DNA of 64,000 nucleotides from Planctomycetota bacterium (GCA_028280785.1 JANQLF010000212.1:1-64000); one strand, 5' to 3'. Positions 38,730-48,746 are shown, counted from the stretch's first letter. Notes: generated by a model not told the origin, from the sequence alone. A program made the numbers and translations.

Positions 38730-39059
38730 TTAAATCAGGAGCTCAATTGATTTTTTATGTCGCAACCAAGCCGCGCCATGGCTTACATCTATAAGTGATG
38801 ATTTATCAAAGGCATAAACATCACTTTGTGTATGTCGTTGTTGTGCATGTTTACTTAAGCTTGTGTCAGGGCCAGTTAATTTCTTAAACTTTTGTTGCAC
38901 ACAAAGCAAAGCCGCGCCACCTACATGACGACATTTAACACTCAATTGCGTGTTAGTCGCTTGGCACGTCGTATTCCCCACCTGCAGCGAAAGATTCGCT
39001 GGCACCGGCCCCACTAAGATAGCGGTATAAACAAGAATACTGACAAAACGATACGACAT
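38730..39059 (-). CDS. Small exported Cys-containing protein
   Basis: 109 residues: a signal peptide (MSYRFVSILVYTAILVGPVPA), then a short domain with three Cys in its first third (TTCQATN, VKCRH, LLCVQ). No family is recognised. A TAGG-type ribosome site sits near the ATG. It may form a pair with the following exported protein. Confidence 0.5.
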   Translation of the reverse strand: MSYRFVSILVYTAILVGPVPANLSLQVGNTTCQATNTQLSVKCRHVGGAALLCVQQKFKKLTGPDTSLSKHAQQRHTQSDVYAFDKSSLIDVSHGAAWLRHKKSIELLI

Positions 39060-39160
39060 CTGCTACCTAGATGCGCAAAGCGTGCCAAAGCTTACCATTG
39101 AGTTATTTGGTCAAAGTGACATGAGAATAGAGTATGTGGTAGTAAATCTATATGAATTAT

Positions 39161-39787
39161 TTACATACTGCTAAATCTTGTCGTTATTGTTATAATTCTC
39201 CATTCTAATCCAAAGAATCCAATATAAAAAGTAGCCCAACCTTGAAATTCATGGCCAAATTCAGTATGCACGAGAAACGGCATGCCATTGAGATGAGGCG
39301 AAACATAGATCATTTTTTTCGACCGATCTCTATTTTCAGATGAAAACTGGCTCCAATAGTCTTCCAATCTAAAATAATCGGGTTCGTAGATTTGAACTTC
39401 CTCGAGTGAACATTTTTTCCAAATCAACAATTGATTAACACTATCATTTCGCGCATCATGTAACGTTAAAAGTGAGCTCATATATCCACAAATCATTAAG
39501 CCACTCAATGAACACACAACTAGACGTGCCCTATGTTTATCATCAATGATCTGATAGATCGCGTAGATCAATGCAACTAAAATAATACAAATGAAATACG
39601 TGAAATAAAAAATAATGTAAGTAAACATGCAAAACAGCAGCAATACCACAAGTGACCAAAGCAAAATATGATTAGCTATTCTTTTTCGATCTGTAATTCG
39701 ATAATGCCTGTGGATCTCAAATAGGAAGATAGCAAATATTAAAACGAATTGCACGGCGCCGTGGGTGAGTATTTCTGGAATGTTCAT
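39161..39787 (-). CDS. Integral membrane protein of unknown function
   Basis: 208 residues from the ATG at 39787: about four hydrophobic helices in the first 125 residues, then a hydrophilic region and a C-terminal Phe/Trp-rich tail (GWATFYIGFFGLEW). The frame extends about 50 codons further upstream, but that part is Arg/Ser-rich and translated from the palindrome-rich block, so it is unlikely to be coding. No function can be offered. Confidence 0.55.
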   Translation of the reverse strand: MNIPEILTHGAVQFVLIFAIFLFEIHRHYRITDRKRIANHILLWSLVVLLLFCMFTYIIFYFTYFICIILVALIYAIYQIIDDKHRARLVVCSLSGLMICGYMSSLLTLHDARNDSVNQLLIWKKCSLEEVQIYEPDYFRLEDYWSQFSSENRDRSKKMIYVSPHLNGMPFLVHTEFGHEFQGWATFYIGFFGLEWRIITITTRFSSM

Positions 39788-39908
39788 AGTTATGTTAAAC
39801 GTCGAGTAATATTTAAGTTCACTACACAACGGCCGAGCTGGAGCTCGACAATCATCTCCTCGTCTCCTCACTACGCTGCGAGGACTTCGTCGCGCTACGT
39901 TCGACAAT

Positions 39909-39930
39909 GAGGCCATGCCCATGGCCTCAA
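39909..39930. repeat. Inverted repeat TGAGGCCATG-CC-CATGGCCTCA
   Basis: Perfect 10 bp arms around CC. This is followed two bases later by a second hairpin (AATTTGC-AAG-GCAAATT, 39933-39949). There is no following T-run, so it is not a normal terminator. Confidence 0.6.
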
Positions 39931-40028
39931 TAATTTGCAAGGCAAATTAACCGTATTCACCCCAGGAAACAAAAACCTACGAAGCTAGATAAACCAGGAA
40001 CCAAGCGAAGCCGAGATTCCCGCGACTC

Positions 40029-40052
40029 AATGCGGACATAAACGTCCGCATT
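40029..40052. repeat. Inverted repeat AATGCGGAC-ATAAAC-GTCCGCATT
   Basis: Perfect 9 bp arms with a six-base loop, in the palindrome-rich block. No T-run follows on either strand. Confidence 0.6.
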
Positions 40053-40268
40053 CCCAGTAACGCACTCAATAAAAGGGATTCGAACTGCGGAATCGGACAG
40101 TTTACGCAGCAAGCCAAACGTCAAGAGCATAGTACTTGCTGCGAAGCTTGATGGAAAAGGAGTAAAGCGTGGAGCCCGCTCGGAGAGACACCCCATTCAT
40201 TAATTTAAATTATTTATGTATAAATACACTGGTGATGTTCTAATTCGCAACATGTGCTGCACATGCTT

Positions 40269-41831
40269 CTATCCATGCTCTCGAGACGTCTCGTATTGAT
40301 CTAAGGTTTCAAATAGCAGCTTTGTTTGTATCGGTTTTGATAAATGAAGAGTGCATCCAGCTGCAATCTGTTCTTCTTGCTCTTTGGCAGCAACACTAGC
40401 TGATAATGCTATAATAGGTAGGTCTTCAAATTCTTTAATAGAACGAATTTGCTTAGTAGCTTCGATCCCATCCATAATCGGCATACGAATATCCATCAAT
40501 ACCACGTCTGGATGCAGCGTCTGCACCAAGTCCACTGCCTCTTGTCCGTTATGGGCGACCGATACTTTGTAGCTACGAATACTTAACATATCTAACATCA
40601 TCGACAAATTTAAATCATTATCTTCTGCAATTAAAATATGCATCTCCCTTTTATTCACACTCGTTAAGCGACTATGTGATCCAGACTCCTCACTGCTAGA
40701 ATCTTCATCGTCGACTTCACCAAGCGGCAAAGTAAACCAAAATGTACTGCCTTTTCCAGGCTTACTATCAACACCTATTTCACCACCATGTAAATCGACC
40801 AGACGTCTGGTTAAGGCCAAACCAATTCCGGAACCCTCTGCGTTAGCATCTTGCGTTTGTTGTGATTGGAAAAATTCTGAGAATATTTTTTCTCGATCTT
40901 TTTCATTAATACCAATGCCCGTATCGCTAATATAAAATTTAGCATAATCTCTATCAACTTTGGAAATACCGATGGTTACCTCACCACCTTCGTCAGTAAA
41001 CTTCTGTGCATTCGACATAAGGTTTAATAGAATCTGCCGACATTTACCAGTTTCACCCCTCACAACAATAAAAGACTCATCTATTTCTTTTATCACATTA
41101 ATAGATTTCTTACGAAATTGTGCTGACATCATCTGAATCATGGCATCAACCACTTCTTCCGCTGGAAACATCTCCCAATTCACCTCCATAGCACCTGCAT
41201 CAATTTTTGCCATATCTAATAAATCGTTAATCAAACTGAGCAAATGTTGACCACTTTGATTAATTAACCGCAAATAATGCTCCTGCTTTTCATTTAAATC
41301 ACCAAAGTTTTTACCTCTAAGCAAATCAGTGAAACCCAACACTGCATTCATAGGTGTACGTAATTCGTGACTCATCGAAGATAAAAAACGACTCTTCGCC
41401 TCTCCGATTTGCTGCAAACGTAAGTTGGCCTCTTCCAGATCACCACGAGCACGATCCATCTCTAAAAACATCGATACTTTAGTGAGAAGAATCGCCGGGG
41501 AATAGGGCTTTTCGATAAAATCAATACCACCAGCTTCATAACCTGCAAACTCATCGCGCTCATCAGCGTAACTCGCTGTCACAAAAATTATTGGCATTAA
41601 CTGCATATCTGCGTCACCACGCAAATGTCCTGCCAACTCGTAACCGTCCATTCCCGGCATGGCAACATCCAAAATCGCCATCGAAAATTTATGGTCTAGT
41701 GTTTTTGCCAAAGCTGCGTTACCGCTGCGAGCACCAATGACCTCGACGTCTAAATCTTCGAGTACCTTTTCCAATACCACTAAATTTTCCAACTTATCAT
41801 CCACGATGAGGATTTTTTGCTTCCCAGCCAT
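40269..41831 (-). CDS. Hybrid response regulator/histidine kinase (REC-HisKA-HATPase-REC)
   Basis: Receiver 1 (about 5-122, Asp55), a short coil, HisKA (His155 in SMSHELRTPMN), HATPase (about 260-370, N box, DTGIGI, GSGIGLAL) and receiver 2 (about 397-513, Asp447). It is soluble, with no membrane segment. It is the last gene of the operon after CheB, and would receive phosphate from the large sensor upstream or act as a relay; this is inferred from order. No effector domain is present in the protein. Confidence 0.92.
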   Translation of the reverse strand: MAGKQKILIVDDKLENLVVLEKVLEDLDVEVIGARSGNAALAKTLDHKFSMAILDVAMPGMDGYELAGHLRGDADMQLMPIIFVTASYADERDEFAGYEAGGIDFIEKPYSPAILLTKVSMFLEMDRARGDLEEANLRLQQIGEAKSRFLSSMSHELRTPMNAVLGFTDLLRGKNFGDLNEKQEHYLRLINQSGQHLLSLINDLLDMAKIDAGAMEVNWEMFPAEEVVDAMIQMMSAQFRKKSINVIKEIDESFIVVRGETGKCRQILLNLMSNAQKFTDEGGEVTIGISKVDRDYAKFYISDTGIGINEKDREKIFSEFFQSQQTQDANAEGSGIGLALTRRLVDLHGGEIGVDSKPGKGSTFWFTLPLGEVDDEDSSSEESGSHSRLTSVNKREMHILIAEDNDLNLSMMLDMLSIRSYKVSVAHNGQEAVDLVQTLHPDVVLMDIRMPIMDGIEATKQIRSIKEFEDLPIIALSASVAAKEQEEQIAAGCTLHLSKPIQTKLLFETLDQYETSREHG

Positions 41832-41870
41832 AGCTGTATCCTTTCACGTTTAAATCAATGAACGATTGCA

Positions 41871-42473
41871 TCATGACTGCCCTCGTTCATGTAATTCTAC
41901 TAAAATCTGAGCGATATCTGCTTCAGACACAACCATATCAACAATATCAGCTTGAATGGCCGCCCGTGGCATTTCTGGCGTATCGGCATGATCTGGATCT
42001 TGTACAATAGTGAGACCACCAGCTGCTTTTATACTACGCATCCCCTCGGTACCATCATGATTCGCTCCTGATAAAATAATTGCTACTGTTGCATCACCCC
42101 ATATCTGCGCTGCACTTTCGAATAACACATCGATAGATGGACGTGACCAATTGACGCGTTCATCGACAGTCAAACTGATGGAATAATCCGCTTCAACAAG
42201 CATATGATAATTTGCTGGTGCTATATACACGACGCCAGGCTGTAATTGCTCTTTATCGCACGGTTCACGTACGTGCACTTCGACAACTCCATCTAAGTAT
42301 TCAGCAAAAGAACCATTATCACTCGCATGCAAATGTTGAACAACTAAAATAATCAAGCTAAAATCATTCTTCATTCTTGAAAGAATGGCTTTTAGTGGAT
42401 CAAGCGCACCAGCAGATCCGCCTATGACGACTGCTCGGTAAACACCCCACTCGACTCCCTCTATGAATCGCAT
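41871..42473 (-). CDS. CheB-type methylesterase domain protein
   Basis: 200 residues containing only the CheB catalytic domain: Ser20 in VIGGSAGAL, His47 in VVQHLHAS and Asp140 in GANHDGTEGM. No receiver domain precedes it, so it is not the standard chemotaxis CheB. It overlaps the CheR gene by 13 nt. With CheR it would reversibly methylate Glu/Gln residues of a partner. No methyl-accepting receptor lies in the window, so the substrate may be the adjacent CHASE3 sensor (inference). Confidence 0.9.
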   Translation of the reverse strand: MRFIEGVEWGVYRAVVIGGSAGALDPLKAILSRMKNDFSLIILVVQHLHASDNGSFAEYLDGVVEVHVREPCDKEQLQPGVVYIAPANYHMLVEADYSISLTVDERVNWSRPSIDVLFESAAQIWGDATVAIILSGANHDGTEGMRSIKAAGGLTIVQDPDHADTPEMPRAAIQADIVDMVVSEADIAQILVELHERGQS

Positions 42474-43300
42474 GCGGCACCTGTATTTTTAAAAATTCGT
42501 AGCTTTTTATCAACCGACTCATATTGGTCATGCACATCACTAAAACGCAGCGTTTCTTTGGTTCCCAAACATAAAAAACCTCCAAAAACCAAACTTTCGG
42601 TAAATAGATTTAATGCACGATTCTGCAAATCACGATTAAAGTAGATCAACACATTTCTACAAAAAACGACATGCATTTCTCCAAACGATCCCTCACATGC
42701 CAAATTATGCCCAGAAAATACAATTCGCTCCTTAAGCTTCGGATCTATAACAGCAGCGTTATAGCGCACATGAAAATAGTTGGCGAAAGATTCCCTGCCG
42801 CCAGCTAGTTGATAATTACGTGTTGCTTCCTTCATGCGTTCAACTTCATAAACTCCTTCCTTAGCATGATCGAGTACGGCGTCATTAAAATCAGTTGCAT
42901 AAATGGTTGCTCGCTCGTAGATACCTGCCTCCCACAACAATATAGCTAAAGAATAGACTTCTTCTCCAGTAGCACAGCCAGCATGCCAAATTTTAAAATG
43001 TGGCCACGTTTTTAGCATAGGAATAACCCTTTCTCTTAAGGCTAAATACACTTGTGGATCACGGAACATCTCAGTCACCGGTATCGAGTAGCGCTGAGCT
43101 AGCTGCGAAAAACATTCGCGATCATGAATGACTTTGGGAATTATTTCAGAGATAGAACTACAACCAGACTCCATAAGAAATTGTTTCGTGCGACGTAGAA
43201 TGGAAGCGTGTGCATAAGAGCGAAAATCATAACCCCAACGCTTATAGATCGCGTCTAAGAGTAACTCGAGTTCTAAGTTCTCTGTTCGTTCTTCCACCAT
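42461..43300 (-). CDS. CheR-type methyltransferase
   Basis: 279 residues: the helical CheR N-terminal domain (about 5-75) and the SAM-binding domain (HAGCATGEEVYSLAI, ATDFND, VVFCRNVLIYF). All landmarks of an active protein-glutamate methyltransferase are present. It sits between the large hybrid kinase and CheB, 20 nt after the former. Confidence 0.92.
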   Translation of the reverse strand: MVEERTENLELELLLDAIYKRWGYDFRSYAHASILRRTKQFLMESGCSSISEIIPKVIHDRECFSQLAQRYSIPVTEMFRDPQVYLALRERVIPMLKTWPHFKIWHAGCATGEEVYSLAILLWEAGIYERATIYATDFNDAVLDHAKEGVYEVERMKEATRNYQLAGGRESFANYFHVRYNAAVIDPKLKERIVFSGHNLACEGSFGEMHVVFCRNVLIYFNRDLQNRALNLFTESLVFGGFLCLGTKETLRFSDVHDQYESVDKKLRIFKNTGAACDS

Positions 43301-43320
43301 CCTTTAAACCCCAATGCACC

Positions 43321-46300
43321 TCATCTGTATAACCATACTCGAATAAGCGAAATCAAGCGCGCTGTATCCACTGGCTTAGGTAAATAATCATTAGCGCCAA
43401 CTGCTAGACATTTTTCACGATCCTCAGGCATAGCCTTGGCCGTTAATGCAATAATAGGCAGTTTAGCATAGGCATCCTGTTCACGAATTTTTTGCATCGT
43501 TTCATAGCCATCCATAACGGGCATCATGATATCCATCAGCACGAGGGTGATGTCCGGATGTTCCTCCAATTGCTTGAGCGCTTTTTCACCGTTTTCTGCC
43601 TTTACTGCAATCATACCCCGCTCACTGAGCAATCGCGCCATAGCAAAACTCGTGCGCATATCATCTTCAACCAGAAGCACTTTTTTTCCTTGCAATAAAT
43701 CATCGGTGTCGTGTAGATCACGAATAATTTTACGTTTTTTCTGCGGCATTTTACTGACCACTTGGTGCAGGAAGAGCGACACTTCATCAAGTAATCGTTC
43801 CTGTGAGCGTACATCTTTAATCACTATCGATTCGGCAAATTCTCGCAATCCCACTTCTTCATCGCGTGATAAATCGGACGCCGTATGAATAATAACTGGA
43901 GGCAACGCCACTCCTTCTTGTTCCAAAGAATTGAGTATCACATCGCCATGTGAATCAGGAAGAATCAAATCGAGGACCACACAATCATAAGATCCATCAC
44001 GTAATTTATTAATGGCTTCCTCGCCTGTCGCCGCTTCATCAACGGTAATATTTTTCCCTGATAATAAACTGACCGTTTCTTGTCTTATTTTTTCATCGTC
44101 TTCAACCACCAGGACACTACGCGATTGCCCTTCTGAGAATTGTTCCAATTTCGTAAATGCCTGTTCTAGTGTATTTAAATCAAGTGGTTTTACCGCGTAA
44201 CCAACAGCGCCTGCCTTCATAGCAGCACTCGTATATTCATCTACGGACATGATATGCACAGGTATATGTCTTGTATGAATATCATCTTTTAATGCAGCGA
44301 GAACCGCCAGACCATCCATACCTGGTAACTGAATATCCAACATGATCGCATTGGGCATAAATTCCTTAGCAAGCTCAAGCCCCTCTTCTCCTGTAGCGGC
44401 AACCAAGCATTTAAAATCTTTGTCATGACATTTATCTAGTAAAAGCTGCGCGAATTTGGAATCATCTTCAATTACTAAAATGCGACGATCATCTTTCTTG
44501 ATAGCATCACGATCATCAGCAACGGATTTTGGAATTGTCATTGGTGCCGACTGTTGAGTGGGTCGCTCACTACCTACAGGCGATGATACGAGGTTCTGCG
44601 TAGGAACTTGTGCTACCTGTGCCAAGTCTAACGGTATATATAGTGTAAACGTCGACCCTTCGCCAGGGCTACTATGTAACTGAATTTCTCCATGTAATAA
44701 ATTGGCTAATTCTCTAGAAATAGAGAGCCCTAAACCTGTTCCACCATATTTACGCGAAGTACCGCCATCAGCTTGCTGAAAAGCTTCAAAAATGACGCGC
44801 TGTTGTTCTGCGTCTATACCAATACCAGTGTCAGAGACTGCTATAGCCAAGCTATTATCAGCATGCAATCCACTACGCGATAAATCTACTCCCTGCAATG
44901 GTCGATTAAATTGCACTGTTACCGTTCCATTTTCTGTGAATTTGATCGCATTTGACAATAAATTCTTAATGATTTGCTCAAGACGCTGACGATCAGTAAC
45001 AAATGCCATTGGCGCATCATCACCCACTTCTACTTTGAGCGTATTACCACCCTCTTCAGCAACATGGGTAAAAGTTTGACGAATACTTGTTGCCACATCC
45101 TGGAGTCGCACTGAACTCGCCTGAATCTCCATACGACCAGCTTCAATTTTAGATAAATCCAAAATTTCATTAATTAAATTGAGCAGATCACTACCACTAC
45201 TGTGAATTATTCGCGCAGACTGCACTTGGTCTTCATCAAGATTACCGTCTTTATTTTGAGCTAATCCTTGTGCCAATAACAATAAACTATTTAACGGTGT
45301 ACGTAGTTCATGCGACATATTCGCCAAAAATTCTGACTTATATTTACTCGCCAAAGCTACTTCTTCTGCCTGTTCCTCCACCTGCAGTTTAGCCTTTTGA
45401 ACTTCCGTATTCTGTTTTTCTAATAACTCATGCTTCTCTTCGAGTTCCTCATTGGTCACCTGCAGCTCTTCTTGTTGTGCTTTTAATTTCTTCTCTGACT
45501 CTACCAAACGTTGGGTTTGCTCTTCCAACTCTTCATTTGCAGATTTTAATTCTTCCTGCTGTGTTTGTAATTCTTCCGATAATTGCTGTGATTCTTTTAA
45601 GGATTCAGCCAAATCGGTTCGACTCTGCGCACTCTCAACCGCAATCGCGAGTGCAATGGCTGCTTGAGAGAGATACTGCAACTGTTGTTCGTTTAATGCT
45701 TCAAACAAAGCTATTTCAATCACACCACGAATCTTGTCTTCATAAAGAATCGGCGTGACACATATAAAGTGCGGGACATGTTCACCCAAGGATGACGTCA
45801 CCGTAATGTAATCTTCAGGAACTTGCTCAATAACGATCTGCTGTTTCTCTAAGGCCGCCTGACCAACAAGACCCTCACCCAATTTAAAGACATTCGATAC
45901 GTTTTTTCGCTGGGTATAGGCATAAGTTCCCTGCAATCGCAACAGTACTTCTTCTTCGTCTTCCACTATAAAAAAAGCACCTATCTGTGCATTTAAATAC
46001 GTTGCCAGCTCTGTAATCACAGCTGTTGACAACGATTCGATAGTCGGATCGCCACGCATCACTTCGTTGAGTTGAGCAATGCCAGATTTTAACCAATCGT
46101 CGCGTTCAGCTTGGTCGCGATTATCACGAAGTGTTTGCGTCATACTTTGTAATGCTATGCCCAGTTCATCAACATCACTGCGCGGCTTTACATCGGACGT
46201 ATAATCACCAGTTGCAATCACATTAGCTTGCTCAGTCACCTGCTTTAGTACCCCAACCATCTCCCCAACTGATCCTAAAATACCAGTTGCCCCACTCACA

Positions 46301-47817
46301 TCGGTATTGAGATCTCCGCTTGCTATCTGCTCGGTCAAAGCCGCAATATCGGCAGGCTCACCACCTACTTGGGTTAAAATCGAACGTGTCACAAATAGCA
46401 TACCAATAACACCCAATACAATGGCCAATAGCGTACCAAAAAAAACAAAACTTATATTGAGATCGACAGATGCTGCGGAATCCTTTTCACGTATTTTAAG
46501 TAGTCCCTTTTCCACCTCAACAAATGCGCCAATTTTTAAGCGCAAATCATCAAAAATATTTTTACCTGTTTTTGCTTCAATCATCCGTCGCACCGTCTTA
46601 AGTGACAATGTCGAAGTATTCATTTTCAAACGCGCATTAATCTCAGGCACTGCAGCCTTTTGTTTCCATTCAACAGCGAGCTGCTCTAACTGCTGTAGAT
46701 CGGCCTTCATTGCTGCAATGTCATAAGCATTTGCATTCAATGCACGCATATCAGTAATAGTTTGCTTAAATAATTTTTGACCACTCAGATACGGCTCAAG
46801 AAAATTATCTTTACCTGTTAACAAAAACCCTCGCTGACCTGTTTCCTGATCCACCATGGCCTTTACCAATAAAACCATGTAAGTGCGCGCCAATTGGTTT
46901 TCTGCTGCCGTAAAACTCTCATCCAAGCTCGCTATGACCACCCGCATTGCATCGACAATAGACTTTCCCTCTCCCAATACGAGACGCTGCTCAATGTCTT
47001 GTTGCGTTTTAGTCCCCGCATCACATTGACGACGCAAGTCAATTTCTGGACGACCAACTTCCTTTAACCATTTTTCACTTAAACGCTCCAACTCATTGAG
47101 GTGTTTATCCGTTGCAATACGATTATGCGCATTACCAAGCAAACGATGAAGCGCACTCACATGCTGCTTTAAATCGATCTGGCCCTGACGGTAAGGTTGT
47201 AGAAATTCATCCTTCCCAGTGACCAGAAAACCACGTTGGCCGGTCTCTTGATCAACCATTGCCTTGGCAAAGGCAATAATCAGCGATACGCCTTTTATAT
47301 TCCCATCCTTACGAAAACGTTCTTTCATGTCATCCATCAACACGCGCATCTTATCTAAAATGCCCTTACCCACTCCTTCGGACAACACGGTTTGCAAATA
47401 CTCGGCGTCTATGGTACCTTCCGCAATTTTCCGTCGCTCTTCAATCTCAGGTCGTGCTGCTAATTTATGCCAATCGGCCACTACCGTGTCTATTTTTCGT
47501 AGCGCATCGACTTGTGATGGATTGTCTGAAACCTGCGCCATTAACGCAGACATCGTTTCTTCATAAGCAGCAATACCATCGTTGTATGGCTCGAGAAAAT
47601 CATCATTACCAGTGATCAAAAAACCGCGCTGGCCCGTTTCCATATCGACTAATAACTTTTCTATTAAATGCGCCTTACCGATTACTGAATGCGTATGGGA
47701 CACCCATTTCGAAGTGTTAATTAAATCGGTCGTTCCTTTATAGGTAACACTGGCAATAATAATCATTAACGCGAATACGAGCAAAAAACCCAACAATAGT
47801 TGCGTACGTAATCTCAT
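43321..47817 (-). CDS. Large hybrid sensor histidine kinase with three CHASE3-like repeats, HAMP, GAF and three receivers
   Basis: 1498 residues. TM1 is about 7-25. Three CHASE3-like units follow (about 35-165, 176-300, 312-445), each with an ETGQRGFL-(I/V/L)TG motif. TM2 is about 455-476. Then come HAMP (about 478-560), GAF (about 585-730), a Glu/Gln-rich coiled coil (735-825), HisKA with His836, HATPase (about 940-1064), and receivers at about 1112-1225 (Asp1161), 1234-1350 (Asp1283) and 1378-1495 (Asp1429). The architecture suits a multi-input phosphorelay hub. It is the first gene of an operon with CheR, CheB and a second hybrid kinase. Confidence 0.92.
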   Translation of the reverse strand: MRLRTQLLLGFLLVFALMIIIASVTYKGTTDLINTSKWVSHTHSVIGKAHLIEKLLVDMETGQRGFLITGNDDFLEPYNDGIAAYEETMSALMAQVSDNPSQVDALRKIDTVVADWHKLAARPEIEERRKIAEGTIDAEYLQTVLSEGVGKGILDKMRVLMDDMKERFRKDGNIKGVSLIIAFAKAMVDQETGQRGFLVTGKDEFLQPYRQGQIDLKQHVSALHRLLGNAHNRIATDKHLNELERLSEKWLKEVGRPEIDLRRQCDAGTKTQQDIEQRLVLGEGKSIVDAMRVVIASLDESFTAAENQLARTYMVLLVKAMVDQETGQRGFLLTGKDNFLEPYLSGQKLFKQTITDMRALNANAYDIAAMKADLQQLEQLAVEWKQKAAVPEINARLKMNTSTLSLKTVRRMIEAKTGKNIFDDLRLKIGAFVEVEKGLLKIREKDSAASVDLNISFVFFGTLLAIVLGVIGMLFVTRSILTQVGGEPADIAALTEQIASGDLNTDVSGATGILGSVGEMVGVLKQVTEQANVIATGDYTSDVKPRSDVDELGIALQSMTQTLRDNRDQAERDDWLKSGIAQLNEVMRGDPTIESLSTAVITELATYLNAQIGAFFIVEDEEEVLLRLQGTYAYTQRKNVSNVFKLGEGLVGQAALEKQQIVIEQVPEDYITVTSSLGEHVPHFICVTPILYEDKIRGVIEIALFEALNEQQLQYLSQAAIALAIAVESAQSRTDLAESLKESQQLSEELQTQQEELKSANEELEEQTQRLVESEKKLKAQQEELQVTNEELEEKHELLEKQNTEVQKAKLQVEEQAEEVALASKYKSEFLANMSHELRTPLNSLLLLAQGLAQNKDGNLDEDQVQSARIIHSSGSDLLNLINEILDLSKIEAGRMEIQASSVRLQDVATSIRQTFTHVAEEGGNTLKVEVGDDAPMAFVTDRQRLEQIIKNLLSNAIKFTENGTVTVQFNRPLQGVDLSRSGLHADNSLAIAVSDTGIGIDAEQQRVIFEAFQQADGGTSRKYGGTGLGLSISRELANLLHGEIQLHSSPGEGSTFTLYIPLDLAQVAQVPTQNLVSSPVGSERPTQQSAPMTIPKSVADDRDAIKKDDRRILVIEDDSKFAQLLLDKCHDKDFKCLVAATGEEGLELAKEFMPNAIMLDIQLPGMDGLAVLAALKDDIHTRHIPVHIMSVDEYTSAAMKAGAVGYAVKPLDLNTLEQAFTKLEQFSEGQSRSVLVVEDDEKIRQETVSLLSGKNITVDEAATGEEAINKLRDGSYDCVVLDLILPDSHGDVILNSLEQEGVALPPVIIHTASDLSRDEEVGLREFAESIVIKDVRSQERLLDEVSLFLHQVVSKMPQKKRKIIRDLHDTDDLLQGKKVLLVEDDMRTSFAMARLLSERGMIAVKAENGEKALKQLEEHPDITLVLMDIMMPVMDGYETMQKIREQDAYAKLPIIALTAKAMPEDREKCLAVGANDYLPKPVDTARLISLIRVWLYR

Positions 47818-48622
47818 AAATAAATGATCTCACTCTCTCATAAAACTTGGTAGTAACATGCTCTATTCACTGACTCCAATTTCATCGAATTAACTCAGTA
47901 GCAGCGATGTACTATAATTATAACTGTCATCATATTAGTGACTAATGACTTCGTAGTAAGCTTTTTTGTCTCACTATGTTAAATTAGACATAAAAAGAGT
48001 GACACACATTTCATGCAAAATTAATGCACAAAAAGTCGTCATTCTTAAATATATTTTATATAGGTACTTAGAGAGTGCTTGGATGAGTCTTGCCTATAAC
48101 TCTATGCACAATAATCCAAGAAGATAACCTAACCCCATCTTGTAATATTACCGTCAGTGAGTTGACTGTGCCAGAAAACTAAGTTGATTAAAATTCATCT
48201 ACATTCTCTGTGTAAAACCCACAATCACTCGAATGAAGTTTGATTCTTGGCTAAATTTTTAGTATATGATAACCCTCTTTACCATTCACCCCACAACCAA
48301 ATGAAAATAATTATACCAAAGAAATAGCCAAAAATAGAAAACATACGCTTTTGAATGCATAAATTTCAGAAATAGCTGGCCATCCAGAGATGTATCTATA
48401 CGAATACTATCTCCGCACCAAAGAAGCCCATTGACAGTTCATGTTTTTCAAATTTTCTAGCCATGCCTTATTTCCTTCCCTTAAATATTCAGGTTTGTTA
48501 GCTCATATCATTGTGGAAAATATGTGTCTTAAAATCGTTATTTGATTGTCACAGAGAGTCACGATTTAAATGAAAGAATCATGATTAATCTCTCTAAGTG
48601 CTGTAAAATAGATCAATTACAC
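47818..48622. other. AT-rich gene-free stretch
   Basis: About 800 bp with no supported gene on either strand. It must contain the promoter of the sensor-kinase operon near its left end. A 21-codon hydrophobic frame on the minus strand (MFSIFGYFFGIIIF...) near 48.3 kb may be a fragment of a decayed membrane-protein gene, but it cannot be supported. Confidence 0.5.
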
Positions 48623-48657
48623 AAAAAATAAACCCCAGGCTAATAGGCCTGGGGTTT
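48623..48657 (-). terminator. Rho-independent terminator of tRNA-Ser
   Basis: On the minus strand the stem AAACCCCAGGC/GCCTGGGGTTT (11 bp, six-base loop) is followed by a run of T, right after the CCA end of the tRNA. Confidence 0.85.
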
Positions 48658-48658
48658 A

Positions 48659-48746
48659 TGGCGGAGAGAGAGGGATTCGAACCCCCGGTACCTTGCAGTA
48701 CAATGGTTTTCAAAACCACCGCATTCAGCCGCTCTGCCATCTCTCC
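48659..48746 (-). tRNA. tRNA-Ser(UGA)
   Basis: 88 nt including an encoded CCA. The acceptor arms GGAGAGA/TCTCTCC pair fully with discriminator G. The anticodon loop TTTGAAA gives anticodon UGA on a five-pair stem. A long variable arm, as required for serine, is present, and the T-arm reads GGGTTCGAATCCC. A terminator follows directly. Confidence 0.95.

Larger units (their letters stand above)
39788..40268. other. Palindrome-rich non-coding block
   Basis: About 480 bp between a membrane-protein gene and the hybrid kinase, less AT-rich than its surroundings in its first half. It holds at least five inverted repeats: 39834-39847 (CGAGCT/AGCTCG), 39857-39884 (TCCTCG/CGAGGA), 39909-39930, 39933-39949 (AATTTGC/GCAAATT) and 40029-40052. 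The 79-codon frame across it is probably fortuitous. It could be a non-autonomous repeat element or a structured RNA. Confidence 0.5.

Noticed and set aside
39788-39940. N-terminal extension of the membrane protein at 39161
   Set aside because: The extra ~50 residues come from the hairpin-rich block and are Arg/Ser-rich; the ATG at 39787 directly precedes the first membrane helix.
40060-40110. tRNA-like T-loop on the minus strand (GTTCGAATCCC)
   Set aside because: The flanking bases do not form a T-stem and no acceptor or anticodon arm could be drawn.
39957-40196. 79-codon minus-strand frame in the palindrome-rich block
   Set aside because: It is translated straight through hairpin arms, has no ribosome site and no protein-like pattern; it is more likely a by-product of the repeat.
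46307-46726. 139-codon plus-strand frame inside the sensor-kinase gene
   Set aside because: It lies antisense to a well-defined CHASE3/HAMP region with clear domain motifs; composition is that of a shadow frame.
48269-48340. Hydrophobic 21-codon minus-strand frame (MFSIFGYFFGIIIF)
   Set aside because: It looks like a membrane-helix fragment but has no ribosome site and stops on both sides; possible gene remnant only.
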